DNA of 64,000 nt. Origin: Mesostigma viride. Its lineage: Eukaryota; Streptophyta; Mesostigmatophyceae; Mesostigmatales; Mesostigmataceae. The translations under genes were made by a program, and so were the position numbers. Numbering within the stretch: the stretch's first letter is position 1; the number at the start of each line of letters is the position of its first letter. Of the stretch, positions 49,298 through 60,736 are shown one piece after another. Where the stretch lies: assembly GCA_009746045.1 (NCBI GenBank), contig RPFO01000106.1, positions 52,501 to 116,500 of the forward strand, in the 5' to 3' direction. The notes beneath the pieces are model-generated. The model was not told the origin of the DNA. It searched no databases and was given only the letters and a program-made list of their open reading frames with translations.

Positions 49298-51351
49298 ATG
49301 GCCGCTATTTGCCAGAATCAGCTTGCCTCGCTGGCTGGTATCGTCGTGCAAGCAAGCCCTCGTCTGTCCGCCAAGTCTCAGGCGTCGCGCGTCGCGGTCC
49401 GGTGTGAGCAGAAGGCTTCAGCACCCACGTCCGCGACGAAGCGTCGCACTGATGGGAGCTGCAGCGTGAGAAGCGACGCCGATGAGCAAAAGCTCGGCAG
49501 GCGTCTGGCTATCATCTCCCCACTTGCATTGCTGGCGCTAAGCAACGTCCCGTTGGCTCTTGCGGAGGGAAAGACGATTTTGGTGGTGGGTGCTACGGGA
49601 GCTACTGGCCAGCGCATTGTCAAGCAGCTGGACACGAGCAAGTACAACGTGGTAGCCGGTGCCCGTAATTTGGGAAAGGCTCAGAAACTAGGATTCAACC
49701 CAGCCGTGAAGTACGCCAAGATTGATGTCACTGATGACGTAAAGGTGATCGCCAAGGCCCTCGCTGAGAGCGGTGCTGATGTCGTCATCTGCGCCACGGG
49801 TAAGAACGCTGGACTTTCCAGATCATGCTTGCTACAAATATCTTCTACCGCGAGGGCTAGTTGTGTATTGGGCAGGAAATCCTTAGTAGAGTATCAAGTT
49901 CAAGGATTGCTTTTGGAGCCGTGTTTCTCCTTGCAGTTTCAACGCCCGGGAAGAGGAGGGGAGAAACGGCGAGAGAACCCATGAAAATGACAGGCCGAAT
50001 CTTGTGTGCACTGACACCTTGCTGGCCAATGTGTGCTCTGGGTGCCTGACACCTGGCACTGTGCGCAGGCTTTGTGCCGGGCAACCCCTTCAAGATGAGT
50101 GAGGAGGCCAAGGTGCGTGGACCAATCGGAAATGGGCTGAGGGGTCGGGGGGTGGGGACTAAGAATAGCCAGGGTCCGTGGACCAATAGGAAATGGGGCT
50201 GAGGGGTCGGGGGGTAGGGACTAAGAATACCCAGGGTCTGTGGACCAATAGGAGATGGGGCTGAGGGGTCGGAGGTTGGGGATTAGGAATAGCAAAGGTG
50301 CGTGGGCCAATAGGAAATGGGGTGTGGGGACTTACGGTTTCGACCTGTATCTACGCTGCCAATGGCATTGGTTTTGCAGCGCAGCTTGCCTTGTTTCTGA
50401 AACAATATCAAATCGGAGGGGGGAGCTGCATGCCCAAGGATCCAATGTCTGTGCTGCCCACTGTCTTTACTGAGATAACTTTCTTTACTGCCTGGACTCT
50501 GTCTATACTGTATTAACAGTCTGTACTGTGCATACTGTCTGTACTGTCTGTTTAATATTGGTATCGTCTGTGCTTGTTGTAGTCACATTATTGGCTTTAC
50601 TGGCATGCTTACCCATGCTCCTACATTGCGCCATGGTAAGAATTAACTAGTTTGCTCCGCTCGTGTAACAGACAAACCTACAGTGGCCACACGTTAGCTT
50701 TCAAGCACCACAGCCTACCATTTGCGCTGATGTCTTTTAGATGATTCATCTATTTAGATCATACCCTTGTGGACTCTGTGGGCCACATTTCCCTCCTACT
50801 CCCTCATGTGACCCTGCTCTCCCATCACCCCCCGCTTTCCCCCCTCTCCTCCTGGGCCATTCTCTCCCATGAATCCGCTCCCCCCCCTTCTGCAGAAAGT
50901 GGACAACGTTGGCACCCGCAACCTGGTCGACGCGTGCAAGTCGGCCGGCATCAAGCGCCTCGTCCTCGTCTCCTCGATCCTCACCAACGGTGTCGCCGCT
51001 GGCTTCGGCGACAGCCCCGGGTTCAAGATGACCAACATCTTTGGCGGCATCCTCGACCAGAAGCTCGTCGCCGAGAAGTACCTGATGGACTCGGGCATCG
51101 ACTACACCATCCTGCGCGCGGGCGGCCTGCGCAACGACGCGCCACCTGGCGCGCTCGTGGTCGCCCCCGAGGACACCCTGGCGAGTGGCGAGATCTCGCG
51201 CGACCTGCTGGCGTCGGCCGCGGTGGACGCCGTATTCGACAAGGGCGCGTCGAACCGTATCGTGGAGCTGATCCAGGAGGGCACGTGCACGGAGCCCTAC
51301 TGCCCACGGCCTGAGTGGACCCGCAAGGCTCGCGACAGCTGGTTCAAGTAA
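49298..51351 (+). CDS. Chloroplast NAD(P)-binding atypical SDR (At2g37660-like), predicted lumenal, three exons
   Basis: Exons 49298-49799, 50069-50112 and 50896-51351 join in phase with GT-AG borders to 333 residues, close to the 325 of the Arabidopsis relative. Residues 1-60 look like a plastid transit peptide (Ser/Ala-rich, ending near RVAVRCE). Then comes a twin-arginine (R68-R69), a hydrophobic stretch (LAIISPLALLALSNVPLALA) and an ALA/E cleavage site at residue 89/90, a Tat-type thylakoid-lumen signal. The mature part starts with the Rossmann dinucleotide motif VVGATGATGQR (96-106). It continues with DVVICATGFVPGNPFKMS, LVLVSSILTNG and YTILRAGGLRN, the pattern of atypical short-chain dehydrogenases that often lack the catalytic YxxxK. 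The substrate is unknown. The 44-nt middle exon was found by matching the conserved GFVPGNPFKMS. Stromal location is the alternative if the hydrophobic stretch is not a signal. Confidence 0.88.
50113..50325 (+). repeat. 58-bp tandem repeat starting at the donor of SDR intron 2
   Basis: The donor GTGCGTGGACCAAT begins the first unit. Three further units start at about 50175 (GTCCGTGGACCAAT), 50236 (GTCTGTGGACCAAT) and 50297 (GTGCGTGGGCCAAT), each with GGAAATGGGGCTGAGGGGTC inside. The last copy fully restores the donor GTGCGT after AAAG. Confidence 0.85.
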
Positions 51352-51440
51352 GCTGGTTCGAGCGAGCTGGTTCAAGTAAGCTGGTTTAAATAAGCTGCAT
51401 GGTTCAAGTGAGCTGCCAAGTGAGCTAGTTCAAGTGAGTG
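51338..51440 (+). repeat. 16-bp tandem repeat containing the SDR stop codon
   Basis: The stop lies in GGTTCAAGTAAGCT. Related units AGCTGGTTC(A/G)AG(T/C)(A/G)AG repeat about six times into the 3' untranslated region, so the last codons and stop were copied downstream. Confidence 0.75.
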
Positions 51441-51719
51441 GGGCTGGCCACCCACCTTGATTTGAGACAAGTCGAACTTTTATTTGGATGGGCACTGGGT
51501 ATAGTAAGTAAGTAAGTTTTTGCATGTCATTTGCAGAGGCATGCCACGGATCGAATACTATGCTCTTCTCATGATAATAACACAAAAGTGAAAACAAAGA
51601 TAACCTGCATCATGCCAGCCCCCAACTCTATGGCAGCACTAGATGAAGATGCTATAACCCTCCTGGGCATTATTAATGTGATGAGGTACGTCCGCCCATG
51701 TGCTTGCATTAAATTAAAA

Positions 51720-52097
51720 CTAAATTAAATTATAACATGACTCCGTTGGGAGATCATGTAGCACATATTCCTTACTGGATGGATAGAGGTGGGTGAGGCA
51801 GCCGAAGCCGCGAAACCTAGCTAATCTAACTCTAATTAAGCTAATCTAATCTAGAAAACCCTAGCTACTCTACTCAGCAAAGCGCCCCTTCCTCTTGGGG
51901 GGAGGGGGCTTGCCCACAGGGGCTGGCGTGTGAGCCTGGACAATCTTCTGCTGGCCAAAGAAGATAGAGGGAGTGAATTAATTAATTAATTAATTAATTA
52001 GGAACATAACTATGTTGGGAGTATATGTAGCACGTAGCCCTTGAGAAGGGGCATATGGCCTATAATACATTCTAAGCTACTTCCTGCAAGGGTGGCG
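51720..52097 (-). mobile_element. LINE family B tail and 3'-end family C copy (split by the LTR element)
   Basis: From 51960 to 51722 the minus strand has the KIVQAHTPAPVGKPPPPKR tail, then a 3' region ending in the hairpin ACATGACTCCGTTGGGAGAT and AATTTAAT. A second 3' end starts at 51974 with (AATT)n and GGAACATAAC, and runs to 52097, where the LTR element interrupts it. It resumes at 60737. Confidence 0.65.
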
Positions 52098-52827
52098 TGT
52101 AACAGAATAAAATGGTGGTCTCTGCTCCACTAAATGCACAGATCTTTTACCTCCTGTCATTAAAGACAGAACGGACTTATCAAACCCCAAGAGACAGGGG
52201 AGATTCCTAGCACTCTCCAGGAATCGTAGAGGGTGGTCGTTTCCCGTCTAGAGGCCTCTCCTACGAGACGGTACTTACGCGATAGAGAGCGGTGGTTCCC
52301 TTTTGGTCGGGCGTCTCTCTGCTTGTTCATACAGACACAAGACTTCCTGTCTATCGGATATGGCTGTCCAATAACAGGGCCTGAAGTGAGCATGTTTGGT
52401 TATTAGAAATAACTTCACATAATTGGGGGTATCCGCGTGATGGCTATGGTGACAAACAGGCAAAGCTTATGTCCCCGCCGACACAGAGGAGTCCAACGCA
52501 ATCCTACAGGTCTCAGCCAATCAGAACACAGATGAACCGGTAAGGTTCTCTCTCTGTATGCTTTACACCCCTAACTTACGAAAGATACTAACTGACATCA
52601 GTCAGATTACACATAGATTCCAAGGTACTGTCCCGTACCGTCCAGGGCCCAACACAAAGGACCATCAAAAGGGCACTCCGCATATAAGTCCCAAAAAGTC
52701 AAGTCAGGCCAGGAATCATTACACTTTGGCCGTACAAAAGACTCAGCCATTTACACTGAACGCTGAACTCCAAGTTCACGTCCACTTGGATGTAACAGTA
52801 TACACACTGTCAGAAAATACTGTTACA
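52098..52827 (-). repeat. LTR, element's 3' copy (730 bp)
   Basis: It is bounded by TGTAACAG and CTGTTACA, and adjoins the purine tract at 52828-52841 on its element-internal side. It differs from the other LTR by a 4-bp indel near 52600 and at least one substitution (near 52290). Confidence 0.92.
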
Positions 52828-55800
52828 TTCCTCCCCCCAAGAACAGAGCTACCAGCTCTGCCAAACAGACCAGTCGCATGACTGCCAACATCCCCACAGG
52901 CCTCAAGTCTCCGCCAACACGGCATCATGGACCCTGCAAGGAACTGAGTCTATGGACAAAGGAAAAGGTCTTCAAAGCACAGGCTGGCCGCACGACCCAG
53001 TTATCCCTCCAGGCCTTAAGTCTCGACCACAAAGGCGTCATCAACCCTCTTGGGAACTGAGTTCATGGGCAAGACTCACAGCCTGAACACATAACACACA
53101 ACCTATCTGGGGAGGAAGTTGTCACACTAACACAATACTCAAAAACACAGAAATCACATAAAACAAAACCCAAAATAAACTTAAAACCAACTACTGTCTT
53201 CTCCTGGGACTCCAGCCAGAGAAAAGACGAACTGGTACTGGGCTCATCCTGCAACTCATGACAGAGAAAAGACCCTAGTACTATCCAAGTACAATGTCAT
53301 CACAACTGGTATCAAACAAGGCAGGTGAAAGGAACAGCCGCCTTAAAGCTGCTGAAGACTGAAAAAGTCTGGAAACAGGACTGGAACTGGAACTGGAACT
53401 GGAACTGGAACTGGAAATAGCAACTGGAAGCAGATCTGGAATTGGAAAAAGAACTGGAACTGGATATGCTGGTACAGAAAGTGTCTTCTAAAGAAAGGCA
53501 AGTATGGCCTCAAAAGACACATAAGCAGAGAATAAGGAACCACAGTGTTGAGAGGGCTCACTCATGGAATCCGCCATGCCCATCACAGTAAGCATCATAA
53601 CAGATTCTCTCTGCCTATTCCACTAGCAACAAAGACTGTGCCATATCTGCACATCCCAAACTGGATCCATAGAAAGTAGGTAGGCTGCACCAAGTCCACG
53701 CGTCCAAGACAAGGTCTCCCACAACTGGATCAGTGCAAGCACGTTGTAAAAACTGATCTCCAAAATCTGGCCACCCCAGATTCTCCATCCCATGCAAATC
53801 TGGCCACTCCAGATTCTCCATCCAAGGTCCACGTACTGGATTGCATGTCAACACTGGATCGCTCCAAGAAGGAAAACTGCAGCAGGAAGACTCCGGATGT
53901 CAACCACTAGAAGCATAACTTGTTGACCAAAGCATTCGGACCACAATTGTCATGTAGACCATAGGCCCAGAACTGGAAGACAGAAAATGTCCTAAGGCCC
54001 TCATTCAGGTGACCACAGCAAATCCGCCAAGAAGGCACAGGTCACCAGGACCGAATGGGATCTATGAGGTAACAAAAGAAGAAACTGAAAATCCCAATCA
54101 GTTTCACAGGCAATTAGTGATGTCCATCTGCCATAGACCTCATAGATCTCCTCCCCTCTAAGACAAGACTCAGGGGGCGAGGGTGAGGGAAAGCCTGCAG
54201 CCACATCTCAACCCACAAACAAGTGGCCCTAAATGAACAAGGCACACTCATCAGTCTCTCGCAACTGGAATGGTGAAGCAACCAACGGTCTTGGAACGAC
54301 TCAGGTAACCCAAGACCGCGACCATCATCAAGGCTCAATGCATCACTCACTGCCAAGGGTGAGTGACACCTTAGACCAAGGCAATTCAGCACATGATTGA
54401 TCATGCAGAGCCATGGTCCAACTACTCAACAGCTGGTAAACTGGAGACAACCAGCACGTAAGCGTAGTCATTCATCTGTCCGCCTCGGGTAAACTGGAAA
54501 CAACCAGAAGGCACTGGCCAAACAGAGGTACTGTCTCTGCATGGTGACCTGGATACCACCAGCAGACAAACTCGTTCCCAAATCTGCCACTGATTAACTG
54601 GATGCAATCAGCAGGCATACTGCCAACAATCTGCCAACGGCGTGGTCACAGGACAGTCATGGGTTAGTCACAGGAAGGGCCCGGGTGGAGCCAGCCAACC
54701 CTGTCAAGGTGTAGGGGTGAGGGCATCTCAAACCCACAAGACGACAAGGTCAGACAGGCTCCCTCTGGACATAAGATGTTCCTGTGAGACCACACAACAT
54801 GGATTAATCCTTGACAGCCATAAGGTTGCAGATTGATGTCAAGCAGCGGGTAAGGCTGACGAGGTCAACACAAAGAAAGCTCACAGCTCCTAGGTTAAGA
54901 CTCTCAGCAACAGTATCACAACCCATCCTAGGTACAAAAATTGTCCATTGATCCAGAACGCTGTTGTACTGTGGGCAGCTCAAGGGCGGAAGGGTCCGTC
55001 AGCATAGAGAAATACTCAAGAGCTGTAGCAAGACCCCTTGCATCATGTACAACTGAAGGTGAGTGAGTAGGCACTCAGGGTACAGATGCCAGCATACTGT
55101 TGTACCCAATTAAAACTCTATCAGAGAGAGGCTCTCAGACAGACATGAGAGGATACCACAAAGTCCACTCATGGGAGGCAGCAAGATAGACAAAGAAATG
55201 AACAGAGGTGAGAGGTGAGAGCTTCCCAAGACAAGGATTAGCAAGCAAGGAAAGATCAGAAGGGGGTCAAGAGGACAGTGACAAGGATCAATAACAAAGG
55301 CAAGCAATTGACAAGCAGTGGGAGTTAGAGCAACAAGAGTCACCGGTAAACTCCACACTTAATGAATGCTCGTCTGCATCCCTGTTATGATAGCCACAAA
55401 ACGTCCTTGACACACCCTAGCAACTCTGTTCATGATGTCCACTGCTCCAAAAGATGCACACCATTAGGCCACTCCATAGGCCGTGCGAATACTCAAAGCT
55501 CTCATAACGGTGAGAACTGAAGAAGATGAGTACTCTAGGTATGCACACAGTCTGTATACCTGGTGCACTGGAGTCACAGACTGCACGCGGAGAGAGAGAG
55601 CTTGAAAACAGGGAATCACATGAGAAGTATGACTCCCACTGTTTGTGACCATATGAACTTCATCAGTAGTCAGCAGACAGCTAACAAGAAAGGCTTACAT
55701 GCAGAGAAAGCCCAACTGATTGAAGTCCAGGTCACTGAGGAAAAAGCAACATAAGTAAAACTCAGCCATGGCGTACTGGCACATCATTTACCCTCAGGCA

Positions 55801-56060
55801 AGCTCTTATAAGACTGCAAACAACCAAAACCTCGTGGGGATTCTGGTATATCCAACACTGGGACAGATGCTAGTGACTGCTTTCATGACTGAAAAACAAC
55901 TGTCACGCATCTATCAACCAACTGTACATCTTTCCATAATAAGGCAACCAGGGGCAACTGTATAGACGTCATCCATGATAAGCACAACGTAGATACACCA
56001 TCCCAATGGCCACAAGAAAGATGTAAACCTGAGTGACTGACGTAAGAGTTAGGCACTTGG

Positions 56061-56290
56061 AATCTACAGGCAGCCTTGGCAGGGTTAGGAGAGAAACAAA
56101 CTATTTTCTCCCAACAGGCAGCCCAAAACTGGTACAGAAAATACCGGCAGCCTTGGCAGCCGGGGTTAGGAGACAAACAAAGCTGGCGTCTCCCAACAGG
56201 CGACCTAAAACTAGAACTAAACAGTACAGGCAACCTTGGCAGGGTCAGGAGACAAACAAACTGTTTCTCCCAACAGGTGGCCTATAATAC
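56061..56290. repeat. Tandem repeat of about 80 bp (three units) in the LTR element
   Basis: Units begin with GGCAGCCTTGGCAGGGTTAG or a close variant and contain a TCTCCCAACAGG segment. They start near 56061, 56146 and 56228. Another loose repeat, AACTGGAAACAACCAG and variants about 60 bp apart, lies at about 54430-54625. Confidence 0.8.
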
Positions 56291-57635
56291 TATATAATAC
56301 TGTATGGCCTAAATCAGGTGACAGGGAGACTGTTAGTGGCTCCCCTAAGCAGCAGGTCTTGACCAAGACATGTGGTGACAACACGTAACAGCCCACGTGT
56401 CTAGGACAAGCCAGCTGTAAAACTATGACTACAGCGGATTGCTAAAAGGCACTATTGCCAACCTGAGTCATCAAGGGCAGGCGTAAAGTACGTCCTATGC
56501 AGCGAACTTGATGACCATACTCCTTATGGGACCCAGTGAACAAGCATCCTTTCTACTAAAAAAAGAAGAAAAGGAAAGACTTGACCCAACCCATTACAAT
56601 GTTCTCAGCAGTGAACAAAATAGCTAGTTCACGCAATCAAGGCACCTATGTGTGCAAGACCAGAGAACATGGCAGGGATGCACCCAAGGAGGCACTGCAG
56701 AAGCATGCACTCAAAAGAGGCACCGCAGTAGCTACCTACAGCTGCAAGATGTCTATGCAACTGAAGAGGTGCACATCATACTATCTATAGAGTGCAGTAC
56801 TCTATCACATCTACAGAGGCAAGCCAAGCCATAGATGCAATAGAGCACACCATCCATAGATAATACAAGTGCCCGTGACTTAACCCAGGACAGGGGTACA
56901 AGTTTCAGCCTGCACCAAGAAATAACATTGAATGCTGGCTGACCCAAGTCCTGGTTGTATTCTAAATAAACTACTGACTATCAAAACCATCCTGGAATAG
57001 ATAGCCTTTCTATTACTAACTATAGCTGTGTGCTGGTACGTGCCAGAACCATGCACAAGGTGTCTGGTCAGATCCACACCCTCCCAGAAAATTTTTACGG
57101 TGGGTGAGACCCTACAATGTACCAGATACACTACTAGAGGGCAGTGACAGGCACCAATCAAAACATTTACTCCACGCAAGCCTATGGTGAGTGCTAAAAG
57201 CTCAGACTCACACAGCAATGCTAAAACAGCATCACAGGCATGGAATAATGGAATGATGGGAACAACTAGGTTGTTCTCCTCCCACCCTATGGGGGAAGAA
57301 GCCAGCACTCCCTAACTAGGCACGCAGGTGTTAGGCACAACACCGTCAAGGTGTCAGCAGTATTACAGCACACCTTAAGAGACATGGGACTGTCACCCTT
57401 TTTACAAGCCATGACTAGAACAGGGAAAAGACCTTCCTCCAAACTGCTTACAGGACTGGGTCTTCTCCATTCTAGCATCATGGTGGTGAACAGAAAGAAA
57501 AATGTCTCATCCCCTAGGCATCTCTTCTGCAACCAAAAGAGATCACCAGGTGCCCACCTGCTTTTCGAGATGTTGGCCTAGCAGATGCCGTTGCAGCAGA
57601 CGACGCTGTCGCCACAACCAGTGTCTAATCACCAA

Positions 57636-57663
57636 GAAAATGTCCTCAAATGAGGACATTTTC
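57636..57663. repeat. Palindrome GAAAATGTCCTCA-AA-TGAGGACATTTTC
   Basis: Arms of 13 bases around a 2-base centre. The inner 20 bases recur at 59346-59365. Both copies lie in the LTR element and enclose about 1.7 kb. Confidence 0.8.
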
Positions 57664-59258
57664 AAGCACGGATACCATGTGTAATAACTAACACATGTCA
57701 ACAAATCCATGGGTACGGTATGGAACCATGTTCATTTATGATATGTTCAAGAGTTGCAATGCTTAACATCCATGAAATATGCTCATTGTATAATTGTTTA
57801 CGATTTATGAATGCAGGGGGGTCGCTATGCGAGTGACCAAATAGCACTCAAGTCAACAATATGCCAAGAAAGAAGGCATGGCCAGGTCATGGCTGGTCCT
57901 GAAAATGCACCCAGGGTGCCCACAACATGTCTATGTTACGCCCTCGCAGTCCTAGACCCTGCAGCCTGCCAGGGGGGGGCACAAAATGTAACTGGCAGCC
58001 AGGGACCATGGTGCAGGCCAAACAGCAGGTGTAAAGCTAGCTCAGTCCAAAGAGTGAAATATGAAGCAAATACTGGCCAAGGTTAGGTCCATGATCGTTA
58101 GTAGAGGCTCGGCTGCCACCACGGTGCTAAACCATGATGCTGAACCCTTACGTTATATATAAAACATATACTGCAAAGAGGCACAAGTTGTAACACAAGC
58201 ACAATGTAAACATGACAAGCTCAAGTTTCCAAGCCAGTCTTGATCACTTGGACATGAGTTGAAGCATTAGAAACATATGGGCAATATACCAGCAAGCCTT
58301 GAAAAACTTCTCAGCAACAAGGCAGTATATGTGTTGAATCAAACTACCACATCGCAACTAAGCACAGCGACTTCTACTTGCTGCTGTTTTGATAACGCAA
58401 GGCCGTTTACCTTTTCAGTGACGCAACGGGAAAAGAAAGTACTGCCCAGCAAACTTCCGTTATTCCCCGGACATGAACGTAATCAAAACCACGAAGTTGG
58501 GCATTGAAAGCAACCGGAATTATCACGTCTGCGGGAGTTACAGGTTACAATCCGCTTAACTCGCTTACTTAGAACGATGCGGTTGAGAATGACAGTCGGA
58601 ACCTTGTTCTTGACGTGCGCCCAGGCCGCCAGCTGCGCGGGCCAGCTCAAGAAATATATATTAAAGGACGGCGACGCGTGGGAAGCACCCAGCCTTGCGG
58701 CAAAAGAAAAATATGGCTCGCGCTCGCCCTGGTTTTCGCCAGGCGCGACTGCGACATCACGACGAAAAAATAGAGACTCTTTGACGCATGCAACTGCCCA
58801 GGTCCCTCTTCTCCCCATGTCGCCCATAAACCCAGAAGCGTACCATAACCCATACTCGCGATATCCGCAGCGCCTGGGCGGAAAAAGAAATTGTAAAACC
58901 GAACTGCGATCTGACCTATCATGCGATCTACGTAGCTCTCAGATTTTCTTCAACAATGCCAAAATCCGTTCATGAACAAAATTTTCGACATATACAAAGC
59001 ACCTGCACGTGAAGAATAGCATCTTCGAAATCACTAGGTGACGATCTAAAATGCTGTCTTCGTCCGGGGCAAAATAATGCCCTATAACATTCAGGCAAGC
59101 CTCGGAACTGGCACGACCCCATAGCCGCCACTCGACAAAACACTCGATTGCATTGCGATGTTCTTGCTGTTGTAGGTACTTTTCGTCGCCTCATATTTTC
59201 CAGGTACGGTCGACCCCTGTCGACCCCAGGGGCTTGGCGCGCTCAGTACCTATCCCAG

Positions 59259-59308
59259 TTTCGCGCCAAAACACACCAAGTGACCCTAGGACCAAATTTG
59301 GCGCCAAA
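59259..59308. promoter_or_regulatory. Two E2F-like sites in the LTR element
   Basis: TTTCGCGCCAAA (59259-59270) and the fully palindromic TTTGGCGCCAAA (59297-59308) match the E2F consensus TTTSSCGC on both strands. They lie 3' of the primer site, about 700 bases inside the element. Function is inferred from the motif only. Confidence 0.45.
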
Positions 59309-59977
59309 ACCACGCCCCTGACCCCCCCCGTCTCAAACGAGGACTATGTCCTCAAATGAGGACATTTGGTTTTTGGACACCAGATGTCGCTGCTACAGCA
59401 AAACGTCGGCGCTAGAGCGAAAGGTTGTTGCCGAAACATGAAGATGTTGTCACTAAAACTGGCAGATGTAGTCGTTGAAAAAGAAGGCATTGGCACGACT
59501 AGAAGAACTCGTTACCACCACCACACTGTGTCGGCTGATTGTTGTTGTCGTGTAGAGCTCGTTGCCGTTTCAGCGGGTCGGGCAGATTGACGCAGTGTCG
59601 AATAGGCGACAGCAGCAGAATCACTTGAGTTGGCTCGTCTGGTGCGTTAGCTTGGGCTCAGGAAAATGTGCTCTGGCTCGGCTTGTTCGTGAGAACCGGT
59701 ATGCCAGACGCATAGCCTACTCCGCAACACAGACTGCAAAAATAAATGCGCTGCACAGTGAAGAATGCGCTCTATACAGTTCAGCAGGGTTAGTGAAACC
59801 GCCAGGTGACTGGCCGCTGAGCTAGATAGAAAGCTTTCTTCTAAATGTCTCAACCAGGACGAATGCTATCGTTCTTGTTCTTCCCTCGGTAGAAAAAACG
59901 TTGGTAGGCGGAAATGGTTGATGTATACTGAAAGAGTCAGTACACGGAAACTCGTCCCATGCTTTGATAAGTCTGTT

Positions 59978-60002
59978 CAGAGGTCAAACCTCCGATTACC
60001 AA
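59978..60002 (-). other. Primer binding site of the LTR element
   Basis: Immediately inside the element's 5' LTR, the minus strand reads TTGGTAATCGGAGGTTTGAC. Its complement looks like a tRNA 3' end: a GAGG/CCTC T-stem around a TCAAA loop, then GATTA and CCA. The tRNA identity is not assigned. Confidence 0.75.
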
Positions 60003-60736
60003 TGTAACAGAATAAAATGGTGGTCTCTGCTCCACTAAATGCACAGATCTTTTACCTCCTGTCATTAAAGACAGAACGGACTTATCAAACCCCAAGAGAC
60101 AGGGGAGATTCCTAGCACTCTCCAGGAATCGTAGAGGGTGGTCGTTTCCCGTCTAGAGGCCTCTCCTACGAGACGGTACTTACGCGATAGAGAGCAGTGG
60201 TTCCCTTTTGGTCGGGCGTCTCTCTGCTTGTTCATACAGACACAAGACTTCCTGTCTATCGGATATGGCTGTCCAATAACAGGGCCTGAAGTGAGCATGT
60301 TTGGTTATTAGAAATAACTTCACATAATTGGGGGTATCCGCGTGATGGCTATGGTGACAAACAGGCAAAGCTTATGTCCCCGCCGACACAGAGGAGTCCA
60401 ACGCAATCCTACAGGTCTCAGCCAATCAGAACACAGATGAACCGGTAAGGTTCTCTCTCTGTATGCTTTACACCCCTAACTTACGAAAGATACTAACTGA
60501 CATTGATCAGTCAGATTACACATAGATTCCAAGGTACTGTCCCGTACCGTCCAGGGCCCAACACAAAGGACCATCAAAAGGGCACTCCGCATATAAGTCC
60601 CAAAAAGTCAAGTCAGGCCAGGAATCATTACACTTTGGCCGTACAAAAGACTCAGCCATTTACACTGAACGCTGAACTCCAAGTTCACGTCCACTTGGAT
60701 GTAACAGTATACACACTGTCAGAAAATACTGTTACA
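60003..60736 (-). repeat. LTR, element's 5' copy (734 bp)
   Basis: Matches 52098-52827 nearly throughout, with the same TGTAACAG/CTGTTACA ends. It should contain the element's promoter; no TATA box is called with confidence. Confidence 0.92.

Larger units (their letters stand above)
52098..60736 (-). mobile_element. Complete non-autonomous LTR retrotransposon (8.6 kb)
   Basis: Two LTRs (52098-52827 and 60003-60736) begin TGTAACAG and end CTGTTACA and are almost identical. The whole is flanked by a perfect 5-bp duplication TGGCG (52093-52097, 60737-60741). On the minus strand a tRNA-complementary primer site (TTGGTAATCGGAGGTTTGAC) follows the LTR at 60003, and a purine tract (CTTGGGGGGAGGAA) precedes the LTR at 52827, which sets the orientation. 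The 7.2-kb interior holds only short frames. I found no gag zinc knuckle, protease, integrase or reverse transcriptase motif. It therefore resembles a large non-autonomous derivative (LARD-like) that must borrow proteins. The close LTR identity implies a recent insertion. Confidence 0.88.

Noticed and set aside
56880-57532. Possible degraded RNase H or gag in the LTR element (minus strand)
   Set aside because: One segment loosely recalls a copia RNase H start, but catalytic residues and the following conserved block are absent.
58577-58975. 132-codon frame with signal-peptide-like start
   Set aside because: It is antisense to the LTR element, has no family match and no supporting context; mentioned only as part of the palindrome-bracketed block.
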